From: Rhodospirillales bacterium URHD0017
GTDB taxonomy: Bacteria; Pseudomonadota; Alphaproteobacteria; Reyranellales; Reyranellaceae
NCBI GenBank assembly: GCA_900110395.1
Contig: FODP01000001.1
Coordinates: forward strand, 558,001 to 622,000
Length of the DNA: 64,000 bases
Reading direction: 5' to 3'
Position 1 is the stretch's first letter, and each line of letters opens with the position of its first letter. The position numbers and the translations under genes were made by a program. Below the pieces are notes generated by a model. That model was not told where the DNA came from, did no database searches, and saw nothing but the letters and a program-made list of their open reading frames with translations. Below are positions 34,802 to 43,387 of the stretch, one piece after another.

Positions 34802-35779
34802 ATGAAGCGCAAGGCACTCACAGCCACGCCGTTGATAGTCGGCCTCTGCGCTGCGCTGCAGCCCACGCCTCTCCTCGCCGACGAAGGCGGCGCCAGCGTG
34901 TGGCTTCCCGGCCAGTTCGCGAGCTTCGCGGCCGTGCCGGACGATCCGGGCTTCTCGCTCGAGACCATCTTCTATTTCCGCAAGGCCAGTGCAACCGCAA
35001 GCACGAGCTTTTCGCGCGGCGGCGGACTGCTGCTGGGCTACGATACGACCGAGCAGTACGTCTACCTGACGCCGGGTTACACCTTCGCCGAGCCGGTGCT
35101 GAACGGGCAGCTTTGGCTGGGCGTGACGCTCTCGGCCGGCCGGGCCGACACCTCGGTCTCGGGTGTGCTCACCGGGCCGAGAGGCAACGCCTTCGCCGCC
35201 GGCGCCAGCGACACCGCGACGGGCATCAGCGACCTCTATCCCATGGCGACGCTCAAGTGGCAGGCCGGCAGCAACAACGTCATGACCTACCTCATGGCGA
35301 GCGCCCCGGTCGGCGCCTACGATCCCAACCGCTGGGCCGGAGTTGGCATCGGTCATTGGGCACTCGACTGGGGCGTGGGCTACACCTACATGCCGGCCTC
35401 GGGCTTCGAGTTCTCGGTCGTTGCCGGCATGACCTACAACTTCGTCAATCCGACCACGCTCTATCAGAGCGGCATGGACGCCCACATCGACGTCGGCACG
35501 TCATGGTCGTTCAACGATTCGCTCTATGTCGGCGCCGCAGGATACTTCTTCCGGCAAGTGAGTCCCGATACCGGCGGTTCGGCGCTGCTCGGCGATTTCC
35601 GCTCGCAGGTCGCGGGGGCGGGACCGCAGATCGGCTGGTCCCTGCAGCTCGGCGGCATCGCGACCGATTTCAACGTCCGGGGCTACAAGGAGTTCGCCGC
35701 CCAGAGCCGGCCGGAGGGCTGGAACGTGTGGCTGACCGTGTCGCTGTCGCGGGTCAAGCGCGCGGTTGGCAAGCCATGA
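34802..35779 (+). CDS. Outer-membrane MetA-pathway/phenol-degradation-type transporter
   Basis: 325 residues with a signal peptide (TPLIVGLCAALQPTPLLA-DEG) and repeated amphipathic beta-strand patterns ending in aromatic residues, as in an outer-membrane barrel. Examples are GQLWLGVTLSAGRADTSVSG, NNVMTYLMASAPVGAYDPNR and LDWGVGYTYMPASGFEFSVV. These match the MetA-pathway-of-phenol-degradation family (COG4313), proposed to take up aromatic or other hydrophobic compounds. GGAGAGCGAT precedes the ATG. It overlaps the next gene by ATGA (35776-35779). Confidence 0.82.
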   Translation: MKRKALTATPLIVGLCAALQPTPLLADEGGASVWLPGQFASFAAVPDDPGFSLETIFYFRKASATASTSFSRGGGLLLGYDTTEQYVYLTPGYTFAEPVLNGQLWLGVTLSAGRADTSVSGVLTGPRGNAFAAGASDTATGISDLYPMATLKWQAGSNNVMTYLMASAPVGAYDPNRWAGVGIGHWALDWGVGYTYMPASGFEFSVVAGMTYNFVNPTTLYQSGMDAHIDVGTSWSFNDSLYVGAAGYFFRQVSPDTGGSALLGDFRSQVAGAGPQIGWSLQLGGIATDFNVRGYKEFAAQSRPEGWNVWLTVSLSRVKRAVGKP

Positions 35780-36438
35780 TCGTGCGGCTGTTCCGGCGCT
35801 ACCTCGATCCCTCTGAGACGCTCCTGGAGGTGTTGTTCGGCCTGATCATGGCGCTCACCATAACCGTCGGCGCGCGGCTCCTGTCGGAGCGCGCCGATAT
35901 CGTCGGTCTCGAGCTCGCGGTGGCGCTGCTGGGCTGCAACCTGGCCTGGGGCGTGATCGATGGCGCGTTCTATCTGCTGGAGACCCGTTTCAACCGGAAC
36001 CGTCGTGTCCTGTTCACAAGGCGGCTGCAGGCGGCGGCGAACCAGGAGGAGGCGCTCGCAGCAATCCGCGACGAGTTCGACCTGACCGACGAGCCGCCGA
36101 TGCGTGCCGAGGACAAGGCGCGGCTGTACGGCTCGCTGCTCGAGATGTTCAGGCACGCCGCCGCGACGCGCGGGCGCCTGCGGTCGGACGACTGGATCGC
36201 CGCGATCCTGGTCGCTGTGCTGGTCACCGCCACGGCGATCCCGGGCCTGCTCCCGCTGCTGATCTTCAAGGACGGCTTCGTGGCCCTGCGCGTGGCGAAT
36301 GTTCTGCAGATCGGTCTGCTGTTCCTCGCTGGCTATTGGTGGTCGCACTATTCGGGCAGCAATCCATGGCGCACTGGCCTGGCGATTGCCGCACTTGGAA
36401 CGGCATTGGTCCTGCTGGCGGTACCATTGGGTGGCTAG
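35776..36438 (+). CDS. VIT-like integral membrane protein
   Basis: 220 residues. Two N-terminal helices (TLLEVLFGLIMALTITVGAR and LELAVALLGCNLAWGVIDGA) are followed by a cytoplasmic charged segment (about residues 75-140, NQEEALAAIRDEFDLTDEPP). Three C-terminal helices end the protein. The start resembles the VIT1/CCC1 iron/manganese transporter family, including the acidic cytoplasmic insert. ATGA coupling to the outer-membrane gene suggests joint function in uptake or envelope homeostasis; the metal-transport role is inference. Confidence 0.72.
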   Translation: MIVRLFRRYLDPSETLLEVLFGLIMALTITVGARLLSERADIVGLELAVALLGCNLAWGVIDGAFYLLETRFNRNRRVLFTRRLQAAANQEEALAAIRDEFDLTDEPPMRAEDKARLYGSLLEMFRHAAATRGRLRSDDWIAAILVAVLVTATAIPGLLPLLIFKDGFVALRVANVLQIGLLFLAGYWWSHYSGSNPWRTGLAIAALGTALVLLAVPLGG

Positions 36439-36535
36439 GCAGCATCATTGAAATGCAACGTGCAACGGCGCCGTGCTAGTGCTTCACTACGATCTTGGGG
36501 GAACGACAAGCAACCGATTGAAACGAGGGCTTGCC

Positions 36536-38680
36536 ATGCCTGCCGCTAATCCGAATTTCGTCCAGGAATACTGGTTCGATGTCTGGCAGCGCTCAATCCT
36601 GACGCTGGATGTGCTGCGCGAGCGCGGCAACACCTATATGGAGCGGCGCGACAGCGCGACGCCGCATGTCCTCAGCTTCAAGTTCGACCTGGTGAGCGAC
36701 GGACGCGAGCTACCCAAGCCAGTCAACTACGTGCTGGTGCAGATCGTGCCGCCCGCTGGCGTCGTGACCGATGACACCAAACCGCCCTTCGTCGTGGTCG
36801 ACCCGCGCGCCGGCCATGGCCCGGGCATCGGCGGCATGAAGCAGGACAGCGAGATCGGCGTGGCGCTTGCGGCGGGCCATCCTTGCTACTTCATCGGCTT
36901 CCTGCCGCAGCCCATGCCTGAGCAGACGATCGAGGACGTATGCTCGGCCGAGGCGACCTTCATCGAGCAGGTCGCGGCGCGCCATCCCAGGGCGGAGGGC
37001 AAGCCGGTCATTGTCGCCAACTGCCAGGCCGGCTGGCAGATCATGATGACGGCGGCGGTCCGGCCCGAGATCTTCGGCCCGATCCTGCTGGCAGGGTCGC
37101 CGCTGTCCTACTGGCAGGGTGTGCATGGCCGCAATCCGATGCGCTATCTCGGCGGCACCCTGGGCGGCACCTGGCTGACCGCGCTGTCGGGTGATTTGGG
37201 CAAGGGGATCTTCGACGGCGCCAACCTGGTCTCCAATTTCGAATCGTTGAACCCGGCCAACACCTATTGGGAGAAGGCCTATCATCTCTATTCGAACGTC
37301 GACACCGAAGCACATCGGTTTCTCGACTTCGAAACCTGGTGGGGCAACCCGGTGCTGCTCAATGCAAAGGAGATGCAGTGGATCGCCGACAATCTCTTCG
37401 TCGGCAACAAGCTGACCTCGGGCGAGATCCAGACGTCCGCCGGGGTGCGCGTCGACCTGCGCAACATCAAGACGCCGATCATCGTGCTATGCTCGTGGGG
37501 CGACAACATCACCCCGCCGCAGCAGGCGCTGGGCTGGGTGACGGACCTGTATGCGACCGACGACGAGATCGTCGCCAACGGGCAGACCATCGTCTACACG
37601 CTGCACCAGACGATCGGTCATCTCGGCATCTTCGTGTCGGGCAAGGTCGCCACCAAGGAGCATGCCGAGTTCGCCGCCTGCATGGAGATGATCGACCTGA
37701 TGCCGCCGGGTCTCTATGAGGCGGTGATCACCGAGGTCGCGGAGGATGCAGCCAATCCCGAGCTGATCCATGGCAAGTACCTGTTCCGCCTCGAGGCGCG
37801 CACGCTCGACCATATCCGCGCGCTGGGCGCCAACAGCGATGAGGACAACAAGCGCTTCGCCGCCGTGGCTCGGCTGTCGGAGATCAATCACGGCCTCTAC
37901 AAGACGCTCGCCCAGCCGATGGTGCAGGCCATGACCACCGAGCAGTCGGCGGAAGCGATGCGGCAGATGCATCCGAGCCGGCTCCGCTTCGCCGCGTTCT
38001 CCGACAAGAACCCGCTGATGCAGCCGGTCAAGGGACTGGCCGAGTCGGTGCGGGCCGACCGTAAGCCCGTGTCGGCGGACAATCCGCTGCTGTCGCTGGA
38101 GAAGGTCACCTCGACCTGGATCACCACCTGCTGGGAGAATTATCGGGTGGCGCGTGACGCGATGACCGAGGCGATGTTCATGGGCCTCTATGGCGCGCCG
38201 CTGGTGCAGGCGATGGTCGGCATGGCCAATGGGAGCCTTGCCCAGCGCCACATCGAGCGCGACCTGCAGCATGAGGCTAGCGAGGCCCGCATGCGCGCCG
38301 ACCTCGAGAAGAGCTTCGAGGTCGGCGGCCTGCCGGAAGCGGCCATCCGCAGCCTGATCTACATCCGGCTGCCGTATCAGGCGGTTGACGAGCGCGGCTA
38401 CGCCATGCTCATGGCGGTGCGGGCGATGCAGCCGATGAACCGTCGAATGACCAAGGTCGAGCTCAAGGCCGCCCTGCGCGAGCAGTACATGCTGCTGCGG
38501 CTGGACGAGGAGCGGGCGGTTGGGGCCATCCCGCGGCTGCTGCCGGACAGCGAGCAGGCCCGACAGACCGGCCTCGATGCCATCCGGCGGGTGGTTGCGG
38601 CGCCGGGTGCGCTGTCGCCCGAGAGCGCGCGCCGCCTCAGTCGCATCGAGAAGCTGTTTGGAGAGGCGCCCCATGCCTGA
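36536..38680 (+). CDS. DUF3141 protein, PHA-synthase-like alpha/beta hydrolase
   Basis: 714 residues from ATG 36536 (MPAANPNFVQEYWFDVWQRS). An N-terminal helical region precedes an alpha/beta-hydrolase core: PFVVVDPRAGHGPGIGG, the nucleophile elbow KPVIVANCQAGWQIMM (cysteine in place of serine, as in PhaC), TPIIVLCSWGDNITPPQQ with an aspartate, and HQTIGHLGIFVSG with a histidine. The C-terminal 250 residues are helical and unassigned. It overlaps the phosphate acyltransferase gene by 8 bases. DUF3141 genes are often found with pta, ackA and fabI in proteobacteria. The substrate is unproven; an acyl-CoA or hydroxyacyl thioester is plausible. Confidence 0.85.
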   Translation: MPAANPNFVQEYWFDVWQRSILTLDVLRERGNTYMERRDSATPHVLSFKFDLVSDGRELPKPVNYVLVQIVPPAGVVTDDTKPPFVVVDPRAGHGPGIGGMKQDSEIGVALAAGHPCYFIGFLPQPMPEQTIEDVCSAEATFIEQVAARHPRAEGKPVIVANCQAGWQIMMTAAVRPEIFGPILLAGSPLSYWQGVHGRNPMRYLGGTLGGTWLTALSGDLGKGIFDGANLVSNFESLNPANTYWEKAYHLYSNVDTEAHRFLDFETWWGNPVLLNAKEMQWIADNLFVGNKLTSGEIQTSAGVRVDLRNIKTPIIVLCSWGDNITPPQQALGWVTDLYATDDEIVANGQTIVYTLHQTIGHLGIFVSGKVATKEHAEFAACMEMIDLMPPGLYEAVITEVAEDAANPELIHGKYLFRLEARTLDHIRALGANSDEDNKRFAAVARLSEINHGLYKTLAQPMVQAMTTEQSAEAMRQMHPSRLRFAAFSDKNPLMQPVKGLAESVRADRKPVSADNPLLSLEKVTSTWITTCWENYRVARDAMTEAMFMGLYGAPLVQAMVGMANGSLAQRHIERDLQHEASEARMRADLEKSFEVGGLPEAAIRSLIYIRLPYQAVDERGYAMLMAVRAMQPMNRRMTKVELKAALREQYMLLRLDEERAVGAIPRLLPDSEQARQTGLDAIRRVVAAPGALSPESARRLSRIEKLFGEAPHA

Positions 38681-39638
38681 TACCGCCGGCCAGGCCCCAA
38701 CCGCACCGCACGCCAAGTATCACCACCTCATCGAGATGGCGCGCAAACATCCGCCGATGCCTACCGCGGTGGCGCACCCCTGCGATCGGGTGTCGCTCGA
38801 AAGCGCAATCGAAGCTGCGCGGCTCGGCCTCATGGTGCCGCTTCTCGTCGGGCCGCCGTCGCGCATTCTCGATGTCGCGAGCCGCGAGGCGCTCGACATC
38901 TCGGCTTTCGAGATCATCGAGGCCGATCATAGTCATGACTCGGCGGTCAAGGCTGTCGAGTGTGTGCGGGCAGGGCGGGCCGAGGCCTTGATGAAGGGCA
39001 GCCTCCACACCGATGAGCTGATGGGCGCGGCGGTGGCGCGGGATGCAGGCATCCGTACCGCACGGCGCGTCAGCCATTGCTTCGTCATGGATGTGCCGAT
39101 GCATCCGGATGCGCTGATCATCACCGACGCGGCGGTGAACATCGCGCCGACGCTGGCCGACAAGGCCGACATCGTCCAGAACGCCATCGACCTTGCCCAT
39201 GCCCTCGGCGCGCCAGAGGTGAGAGTCGCCATCCTGAGCGCCATGGAGACCGTCAATCCGAAGGTGCCGTCGACGATCGAGGCGGCGGCCCTGTGCAAGA
39301 TGGCCGACCGCGGCCAGATCACTGGCGCCATCCTTGACGGCCCGCTGGCTCTCGACAATGCCATCAGTCCGGAGGCGGCTGCCTTAAAGCATATCGTCTC
39401 GCCGGTGGCCGGGCGGGCCAACGTGCTGGTGGTGCCAGATCTCGAGGCCGGCAACATGCTGGCCAAGAGTCTGTCGTTCCTGGCCGGCGCCGATGCCGCT
39501 GGCATCGTCTTGGGGACGCGCGTTCCCATCATTCTCACCAGCCGCGCCGATTCGCTGACGACCCGGCTCGCGTCGTGCGCGGTTGCCGTTCTGGTGGCGG
39601 CGGCGCGACGAGCCAGCGCCGCCAACGTCATTCGCTGA
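38673..39638 (+). CDS. Phosphate acetyl/butyryltransferase
   Basis: Converts acetyl-CoA (or another acyl-CoA) and phosphate to acyl-phosphate. 321 residues, the length of a catalytic PTA_PTB domain alone. Signatures include LMVPLLVGPPSRILDVA, AVECVRAGRAEALMKGSLHT, ALIITDAAVNIAPTLADKAD, PEVRVAILSAMETVNPKVPS and AGIVLGTRVPIILTSRAD. It lacks the N-terminal MaoC-like enoyl-CoA hydratase domain that several proteobacterial relatives carry. It lies between DUF3141 (8-base overlap) and fabI (10-base gap); acetate kinase follows in the same run. Confidence 0.9.
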   Translation: MPDTAGQAPTAPHAKYHHLIEMARKHPPMPTAVAHPCDRVSLESAIEAARLGLMVPLLVGPPSRILDVASREALDISAFEIIEADHSHDSAVKAVECVRAGRAEALMKGSLHTDELMGAAVARDAGIRTARRVSHCFVMDVPMHPDALIITDAAVNIAPTLADKADIVQNAIDLAHALGAPEVRVAILSAMETVNPKVPSTIEAAALCKMADRGQITGAILDGPLALDNAISPEAAALKHIVSPVAGRANVLVVPDLEAGNMLAKSLSFLAGADAAGIVLGTRVPIILTSRADSLTTRLASCAVAVLVAAARRASAANVIR

Positions 39639-39648
39639 GCAGGGGGAC

Positions 39649-40428
39649 ATGACCGATACGATCCGACCCATTCTCACCGGCCAGAAGGCTCTTGTCGTCG
39701 GCATCGCCAACGATCATTCGATCGCCTATGGCTGCGCCAAGGCCTTCCGCACCGCCGGCGCCGATATCGCCGTCACCTGGCTCAACGAGAAGGCGCGCCC
39801 CTATGTCGAGCCGCTGGCTCGCGAGCTCGAGGCGCCGATCACCGCCGAGCTGAACGTCACCACGCCCGGCCAGCTCGAGGCGGTGTTCGACACCATCACG
39901 CAGCAATGGGGCCGGCTCGACATCCTGGTCCATTCGATCGCCTTCGCGCCGATGGAGGACCTGCGCGGCGGTCTGCTGGACTGTTCGGCCGAAGGCTTTG
40001 CCAAGGCGATGGACGTCTCCTGCCATTCCTTCATCCGCATGGCCAAGCTCGCCGCGCCGCTGATGAAGGGCGGGGGCACCATGTTCGCCATGAGCTACTA
40101 CGGGGCGGCCCGCGTGGTGCCGAACTACAATGTCATGGGACCGGTCAAGGCGGCCCTGGAAGCCTCCTGCCGCTATCTCGCCTACGAGCTCGGTGGCCAG
40201 GGCATCCGTGTCCACGCGATCTCGCCGGGGCCGCTCAAGACCCGGGCGGCGTCCGGCCTGAAGGATTTCGAGCTGCTGCTCAACGAGGCTGCCGAGAAGG
40301 CGCCGCTGGGCGAGCTCGTCGACATCATGGATGTCGGTTATGCCTGCGCCTACCTCGCCACGCCGTTTGCGCGCCGCATCACCGGCGGCACGGTGTATGT
40401 CGACGGCGGCGCCAACATCAGGGCCTGA
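39649..40428 (+). CDS. fabI: Enoyl-[acyl-carrier-protein] reductase, FabI type
   Basis: NADH-dependent last step of the fatty-acid elongation cycle. 259 residues from ATG 39649, directly after AGGGGG. It has the SDR start LTGQKALVVGIANDHSIAYG, then ILVHSIAFAPMEDLRGGLLD and the active-site stretch MSYYGAARVVPNYNVMGPVK with the Tyr-x6-Lys pair. It ends ITGGTVYVDGGANIRA. Its position between pta and ackA in a fermentation-type cluster suggests a second, condition-specific FabI that could dispose of NADH or adjust lipids under low oxygen; that is inference. Confidence 0.93.
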   Translation: MTDTIRPILTGQKALVVGIANDHSIAYGCAKAFRTAGADIAVTWLNEKARPYVEPLARELEAPITAELNVTTPGQLEAVFDTITQQWGRLDILVHSIAFAPMEDLRGGLLDCSAEGFAKAMDVSCHSFIRMAKLAAPLMKGGGTMFAMSYYGAARVVPNYNVMGPVKAALEASCRYLAYELGGQGIRVHAISPGPLKTRAASGLKDFELLLNEAAEKAPLGELVDIMDVGYACAYLATPFARRITGGTVYVDGGANIRA

Positions 40429-40429
40429 C

Positions 40430-41611
40430 ATGGCGGAGCCGGGCTGCATTGCCGTCCTCAATGCGGGATCTTCGAGCATCAAGTTCGCGCTCTACGAATC
40501 CGGGCGTGACGAAGCGCTGCTGTTTCGCGGGCAGATCGAGGGGATCGGGGTCGCGCCACATCTCAAGGCCCTGGACGGTGCTGGCACGGTCGTGGCGGAG
40601 GAGAATTGGGACAAAGGCAGCCTGGATCACCACGCGGCGACAGCCGCGATCATCGCGCTTGGCCGCAAGCTCCTCGCTGGCCGGCCGGTGCTGGGCTTCG
40701 GCCATCGGGTCGTCCATGGCGGCACGGCCTACGCAGCGCCGACCCGCATCGATGCCGGCGTACTGGCAAACCTCGCCGAATTGGTGCCGCTGGCGCCGCT
40801 GCACCAGCCGCACAATCTCGCGCCGATCGTGGCCATCGCGCAGGTGGTGCCCCACATTCCGCAGGTCGCCTGTTTCGACACCGCCTTTCACCGCAGTCAG
40901 CCGGCCCTGGCGCAGGAATTCGGCCTGCCGCGGAAACTTACCGCCGAGGGTGTCCGCCGCTACGGCTTCCATGGGCTGTCCTACGACTACATCCTGACGC
41001 GCCTGCGGGATACGATGCCGGCATTGGCGCGAGACCGCCTGATCGTGGCCCATCTCGGCAACGGTGCCAGCCTGTGCGCGGTGCGTGATGGGCGAAGCGT
41101 TGCCAGCACGATGGGCTTCACGGCGGTCGACGGCTTGATGATGGGAACCCGAACCGGCGCGCTCGATCCCGGCGTGCTGCTCTACCTGATGCAGCGGTAC
41201 GGCATGGACGCTGGCGCCCTCGAGGATCTGCTGTACAGGCGCTCGGGGCTACTGGGAGTGTCGGGTCTGTCGTCAGACATGCGGGCGCTGCGCCAGTCGC
41301 GGGCGCCGGAGGCAGCCGAGGCCATCGCCTTGTTCGTCTACCGGATCGTACGCGAGATCGGGTCCCTGGCCGCAGCCCTTGGTGGTGTCGACGGGATCGT
41401 CTTCTCCGCCGGGATCGGCGAGCATGATGCAAGAACTCGGGCGGAAGTGGGGGCCGGCTGCCAATGGTTAGGCCTCGAACTCGACGACGCGCGCAATCGG
41501 TCTGGAGAGACCCGGATCAGCACCGACCGCTCGACGCTATCCGCCTGGATTATTCCGACTGACGAAGAGCGGATGATAGCGCGCTACACCCGCCAAGTGA
41601 TCGCCGACTGA
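40430..41611 (+). CDS. ackA: Acetate kinase
   Basis: Acetyl-phosphate + ADP to acetate + ATP. 393 residues, starting 1 base after the fabI stop. Family motifs are in order: CIAVLNAGSSSIKFALYES, GFGHRVVHGG, QVACFDTAFHRSQPALAQEF, VRRYGFHGLSYDYI, IVAHLGNGASLCAV and DGLMMGTRTGALDPGVLLYL. The C-terminal VDGIVFSAGIGEHDARTRAE fits too. With the upstream acyltransferase it forms the substrate-level phosphorylation branch that the downstream pyruvate formate-lyase could feed. Confidence 0.96.
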   Translation: MAEPGCIAVLNAGSSSIKFALYESGRDEALLFRGQIEGIGVAPHLKALDGAGTVVAEENWDKGSLDHHAATAAIIALGRKLLAGRPVLGFGHRVVHGGTAYAAPTRIDAGVLANLAELVPLAPLHQPHNLAPIVAIAQVVPHIPQVACFDTAFHRSQPALAQEFGLPRKLTAEGVRRYGFHGLSYDYILTRLRDTMPALARDRLIVAHLGNGASLCAVRDGRSVASTMGFTAVDGLMMGTRTGALDPGVLLYLMQRYGMDAGALEDLLYRRSGLLGVSGLSSDMRALRQSRAPEAAEAIALFVYRIVREIGSLAAALGGVDGIVFSAGIGEHDARTRAEVGAGCQWLGLELDDARNRSGETRISTDRSTLSAWIIPTDEERMIARYTRQVIAD

Positions 41612-41879
41612 CGTCTGGCGAACCCGTTATCATTTTCTTGCAGCCACGGTCTGGCTCGATGCCAGTCAGGAGGACCAAGGGCCCCACGTTTCGCCGATCC
41701 GCTGTGCAATTGCATGTGGGCGACAAACGTCTTGGATGCGGAACCGCATTTGCCAGAGGATGCTAGTGGCTGGAACTTGCTTCACACATCGGTGATGCTG
41801 GGGTTTGGCAAGCAGAGGGAATCACATGTTCCAGGTCAGCGAGCAGAGCTTCTCTCGACGGATGAGATTCCGCACGATG
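41612..41879. other. Non-coding stretch after ackA
   Basis: 268 bases between ackA and the TAXI-receptor remnant. Composition is less GC-biased than coding DNA nearby (CCCGTTATCATTTTCTTGCAG right after ackA). No gene, hairpin with a T-run, or repeat is evident. It may contain further, unrecognisable parts of the decayed TAXI gene. Confidence 0.45.
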
Positions 41880-41990
41880 GGTACCCGGGTGTCGGGGGGA
41901 ACTCCGACGGTCTGCGTCAACGCCCAATGGGCGGCGTCGGCGCAGCAGCCAGCGGACCTGATCTATGCCATTACAGCGGCGCTCTGGAAT
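41880..41990 (+). pseudogene. C-terminal remnant of a TAXI-type TRAP receptor gene
   Basis: Reads TPTVCVNAQWAASAQQPADL then IYAITAALWNPSTGAS and a stop. About half of the residues match [20 protein letters not shown] and [11 protein letters not shown] of the intact TAXI receptor encoded at 61117-62124, without gaps. Only about 35 codons remain, with no start and no upstream match. It is a decayed gene fragment lying just before the small gene at 42041. Confidence 0.7.
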
Positions 41991-42040
41991 CCAAGTACCG
42001 GGGCGAGCTGAGATTCGAAGCTCATCGGAGGAGGCTTAGA

Positions 42041-42478
42041 ATGGTCAAGCTGCTTAGCGTGAAGGACCTGCAGGCCAAGATTGCACTCGCGGAAGGCGAG
42101 AAGGCAGCGGCGGCGATGCGTCAGCACAACGCCGCTGAGGAAGAGAAGAAGGCGTTGCTGGCGCGGCTTACCAAGCCGTCGGGCCTAAGCGACGATGAGG
42201 TTGCGGAGAAGGCCTCGATCATTATCAACCGCGCGGTGGAGAACGGCTTGATGTCGGTTCAAGTCTTCCGCTTCCCCCCCAGCCTCTGCACCGACAATGG
42301 CCGGGCCATCAACCAAGCCGAGCCGGGTTGGGAGAACACGCTGACCGGCATCCCCAAGGAAATCTACGGGTTCTGGAGGCGACGTCTCCAGCCCGAAGGC
42401 TATCAGATCCGCTACGAGGTCATCGACTATCCGGGCGGCATGCCGGGTGACATCGGCATCACGCTGAGTTGGCATTGA
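42041..42478 (+). CDS. Small cytoplasmic protein of unknown function
   Basis: 145 residues with a strong ribosome-binding site (GGAGGAGG, 6 bases before the ATG). The N-terminal ~60 residues are Lys/Glu/Ala-rich and probably a helical hairpin or coiled coil (LQAKIALAEGEKAAAAMRQH, AEEEKKALLARL). The C-terminal half is compact and mixed (NRAVENGLMSVQVFRFPPSL, EIYGFWRRRLQPEGYQIRYE, ending GDIGITLSWH). I do not recognise it. Confidence 0.68.
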   Translation: MVKLLSVKDLQAKIALAEGEKAAAAMRQHNAAEEEKKALLARLTKPSGLSDDEVAEKASIIINRAVENGLMSVQVFRFPPSLCTDNGRAINQAEPGWENTLTGIPKEIYGFWRRRLQPEGYQIRYEVIDYPGGMPGDIGITLSWH

Positions 42479-42701
42479 GGTGGGTGGCGAGCATTCTGGT
42501 GACGGGCGAACTGCCGCGCCCGCACTGCGTCGACAATCGGCTTTGGCATTGACAAGCCAATCTTGAAATAGGGTCACATTGTCCGGTCTATCCACTTGTG
42601 ATCCAATGGTTCGACTCGCTTTGGCGGCCGTGGGCAGGTGATGATCGCGCTATTGAGGTCACCAACGCAGGCAAGGCCCCATGGGCGGTGGTCATCGCCT
42701 G

Positions 42702-43220
42702 CTAGGCGCTCCGGGACTTCGGCCTGCTGACCTTGCCGATCTCACAGAGCCTCTCGTCGTCGAGTACGACAATCTCGTCAACGTTGCTGCGGACGACATT
42801 GCGTTTTCGCAATTGGCTGAGCGAACGGCTCAGGGTCTCCACGGTGATTCCGAGATAGTCGGCAATCTCCCGGCGCCTAATCTGCAGCGCCAGCGACGAC
42901 TCGGGCATAGAGCGTTCACTGTCCGCGGCGTCGAACTCGGCCAGGAAGTGGGCGACACGTTCGCGGCCGTCATCGAGGCCGAGCGACACCGCGGCAATCC
43001 CCCGCCTGATCTTGAAGAACGACCCTATCGGATCGCCGGCGCGGAACATGATCTCGCGCTGCTTCCAGCGGCGGATGCCTCCCAGTCCAAGCATGAGCAG
43101 CAGGCGGGTGGGATCGAGCGGCCTGCAGATGTTGGCGGCTCTGCCAGCGCAGCTATCGCATGGCAGACCTTGCGAAGCCTGTCTGCGCGGTTTCCAAAGC
43201 GACGCTACAGCAACGCTCAC
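42702..43220 (-). CDS. FNR/FixK-family transcription regulator with internal in-frame deletion
   Basis: 172 residues where FnrN/FixK-type regulators have about 240. The N-terminus has cysteines at 21, 24 and 32 ([16 protein letters not shown]), as in the Fe-S-binding FNR type. The cNMP-like barrel begins normally ([20 protein letters not shown]) up to LDDGR at 86, then jumps to [14 protein letters not shown], which normally follows some 70-80 residues later. The helix-turn-helix is intact: [20 protein letters not shown] and [10 protein letters not shown]. The effector barrel is thus cut in half and part of the dimer helix is missing. The start is GTG at 43220. It is divergent from pflB, its likely target. 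Confidence 0.82.
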   Translation of the reverse strand: MSVAVASLWKPRRQASQGLPCDSCAGRAANICRPLDPTRLLLMLGLGGIRRWKQREIMFRAGDPIGSFFKIRRGIAAVSLGLDDGRERVAHFLAEFDAADSERSMPESSLALQIRRREIADYLGITVETLSRSLSQLRKRNVVRSNVDEIVVLDDERLCEIGKVSRPKSRSA

Positions 43221-43387
43221 AGGATCATGCTAGCATGAGCAGGACTCGCCACCAACGGGGCCGAGTGGCAACTGGTCCATCGCTTCGCGATCAATCTGTG
43301 GCACAGTGCTTGGCACAGAGCGTTCGCCGCCAGTCCAAAAGACCGCGGGCGCCCGCCAACTCCAAGAAAAATACAAAGGAGGAGGGC
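43221..43387. promoter_or_regulatory. Divergent regulator/pflB control region with a sigma-54-like site
   Basis: 167 bases between the FNR-like gene and pflB. TGGCAC-N5-TTGG at 43299-43313 differs by one base from the sigma-54 consensus TGGCAC-N5-TTGC, pointing towards pflB. Just upstream GCGATCAATCT contains an FNR half-site (ATCAA) but no proper left half. The end, AAATACAAAGGAGGAGGGC, is the pflB ribosome-binding site. Both promoter calls are tentative. Confidence 0.35.

Noticed and set aside
43280-43300. An FNR box (TTGAT-N4-ATCAA) in the pflB promoter region
   Set aside because: Only the ATCAA half is present; the expected left half reads CGCTT.
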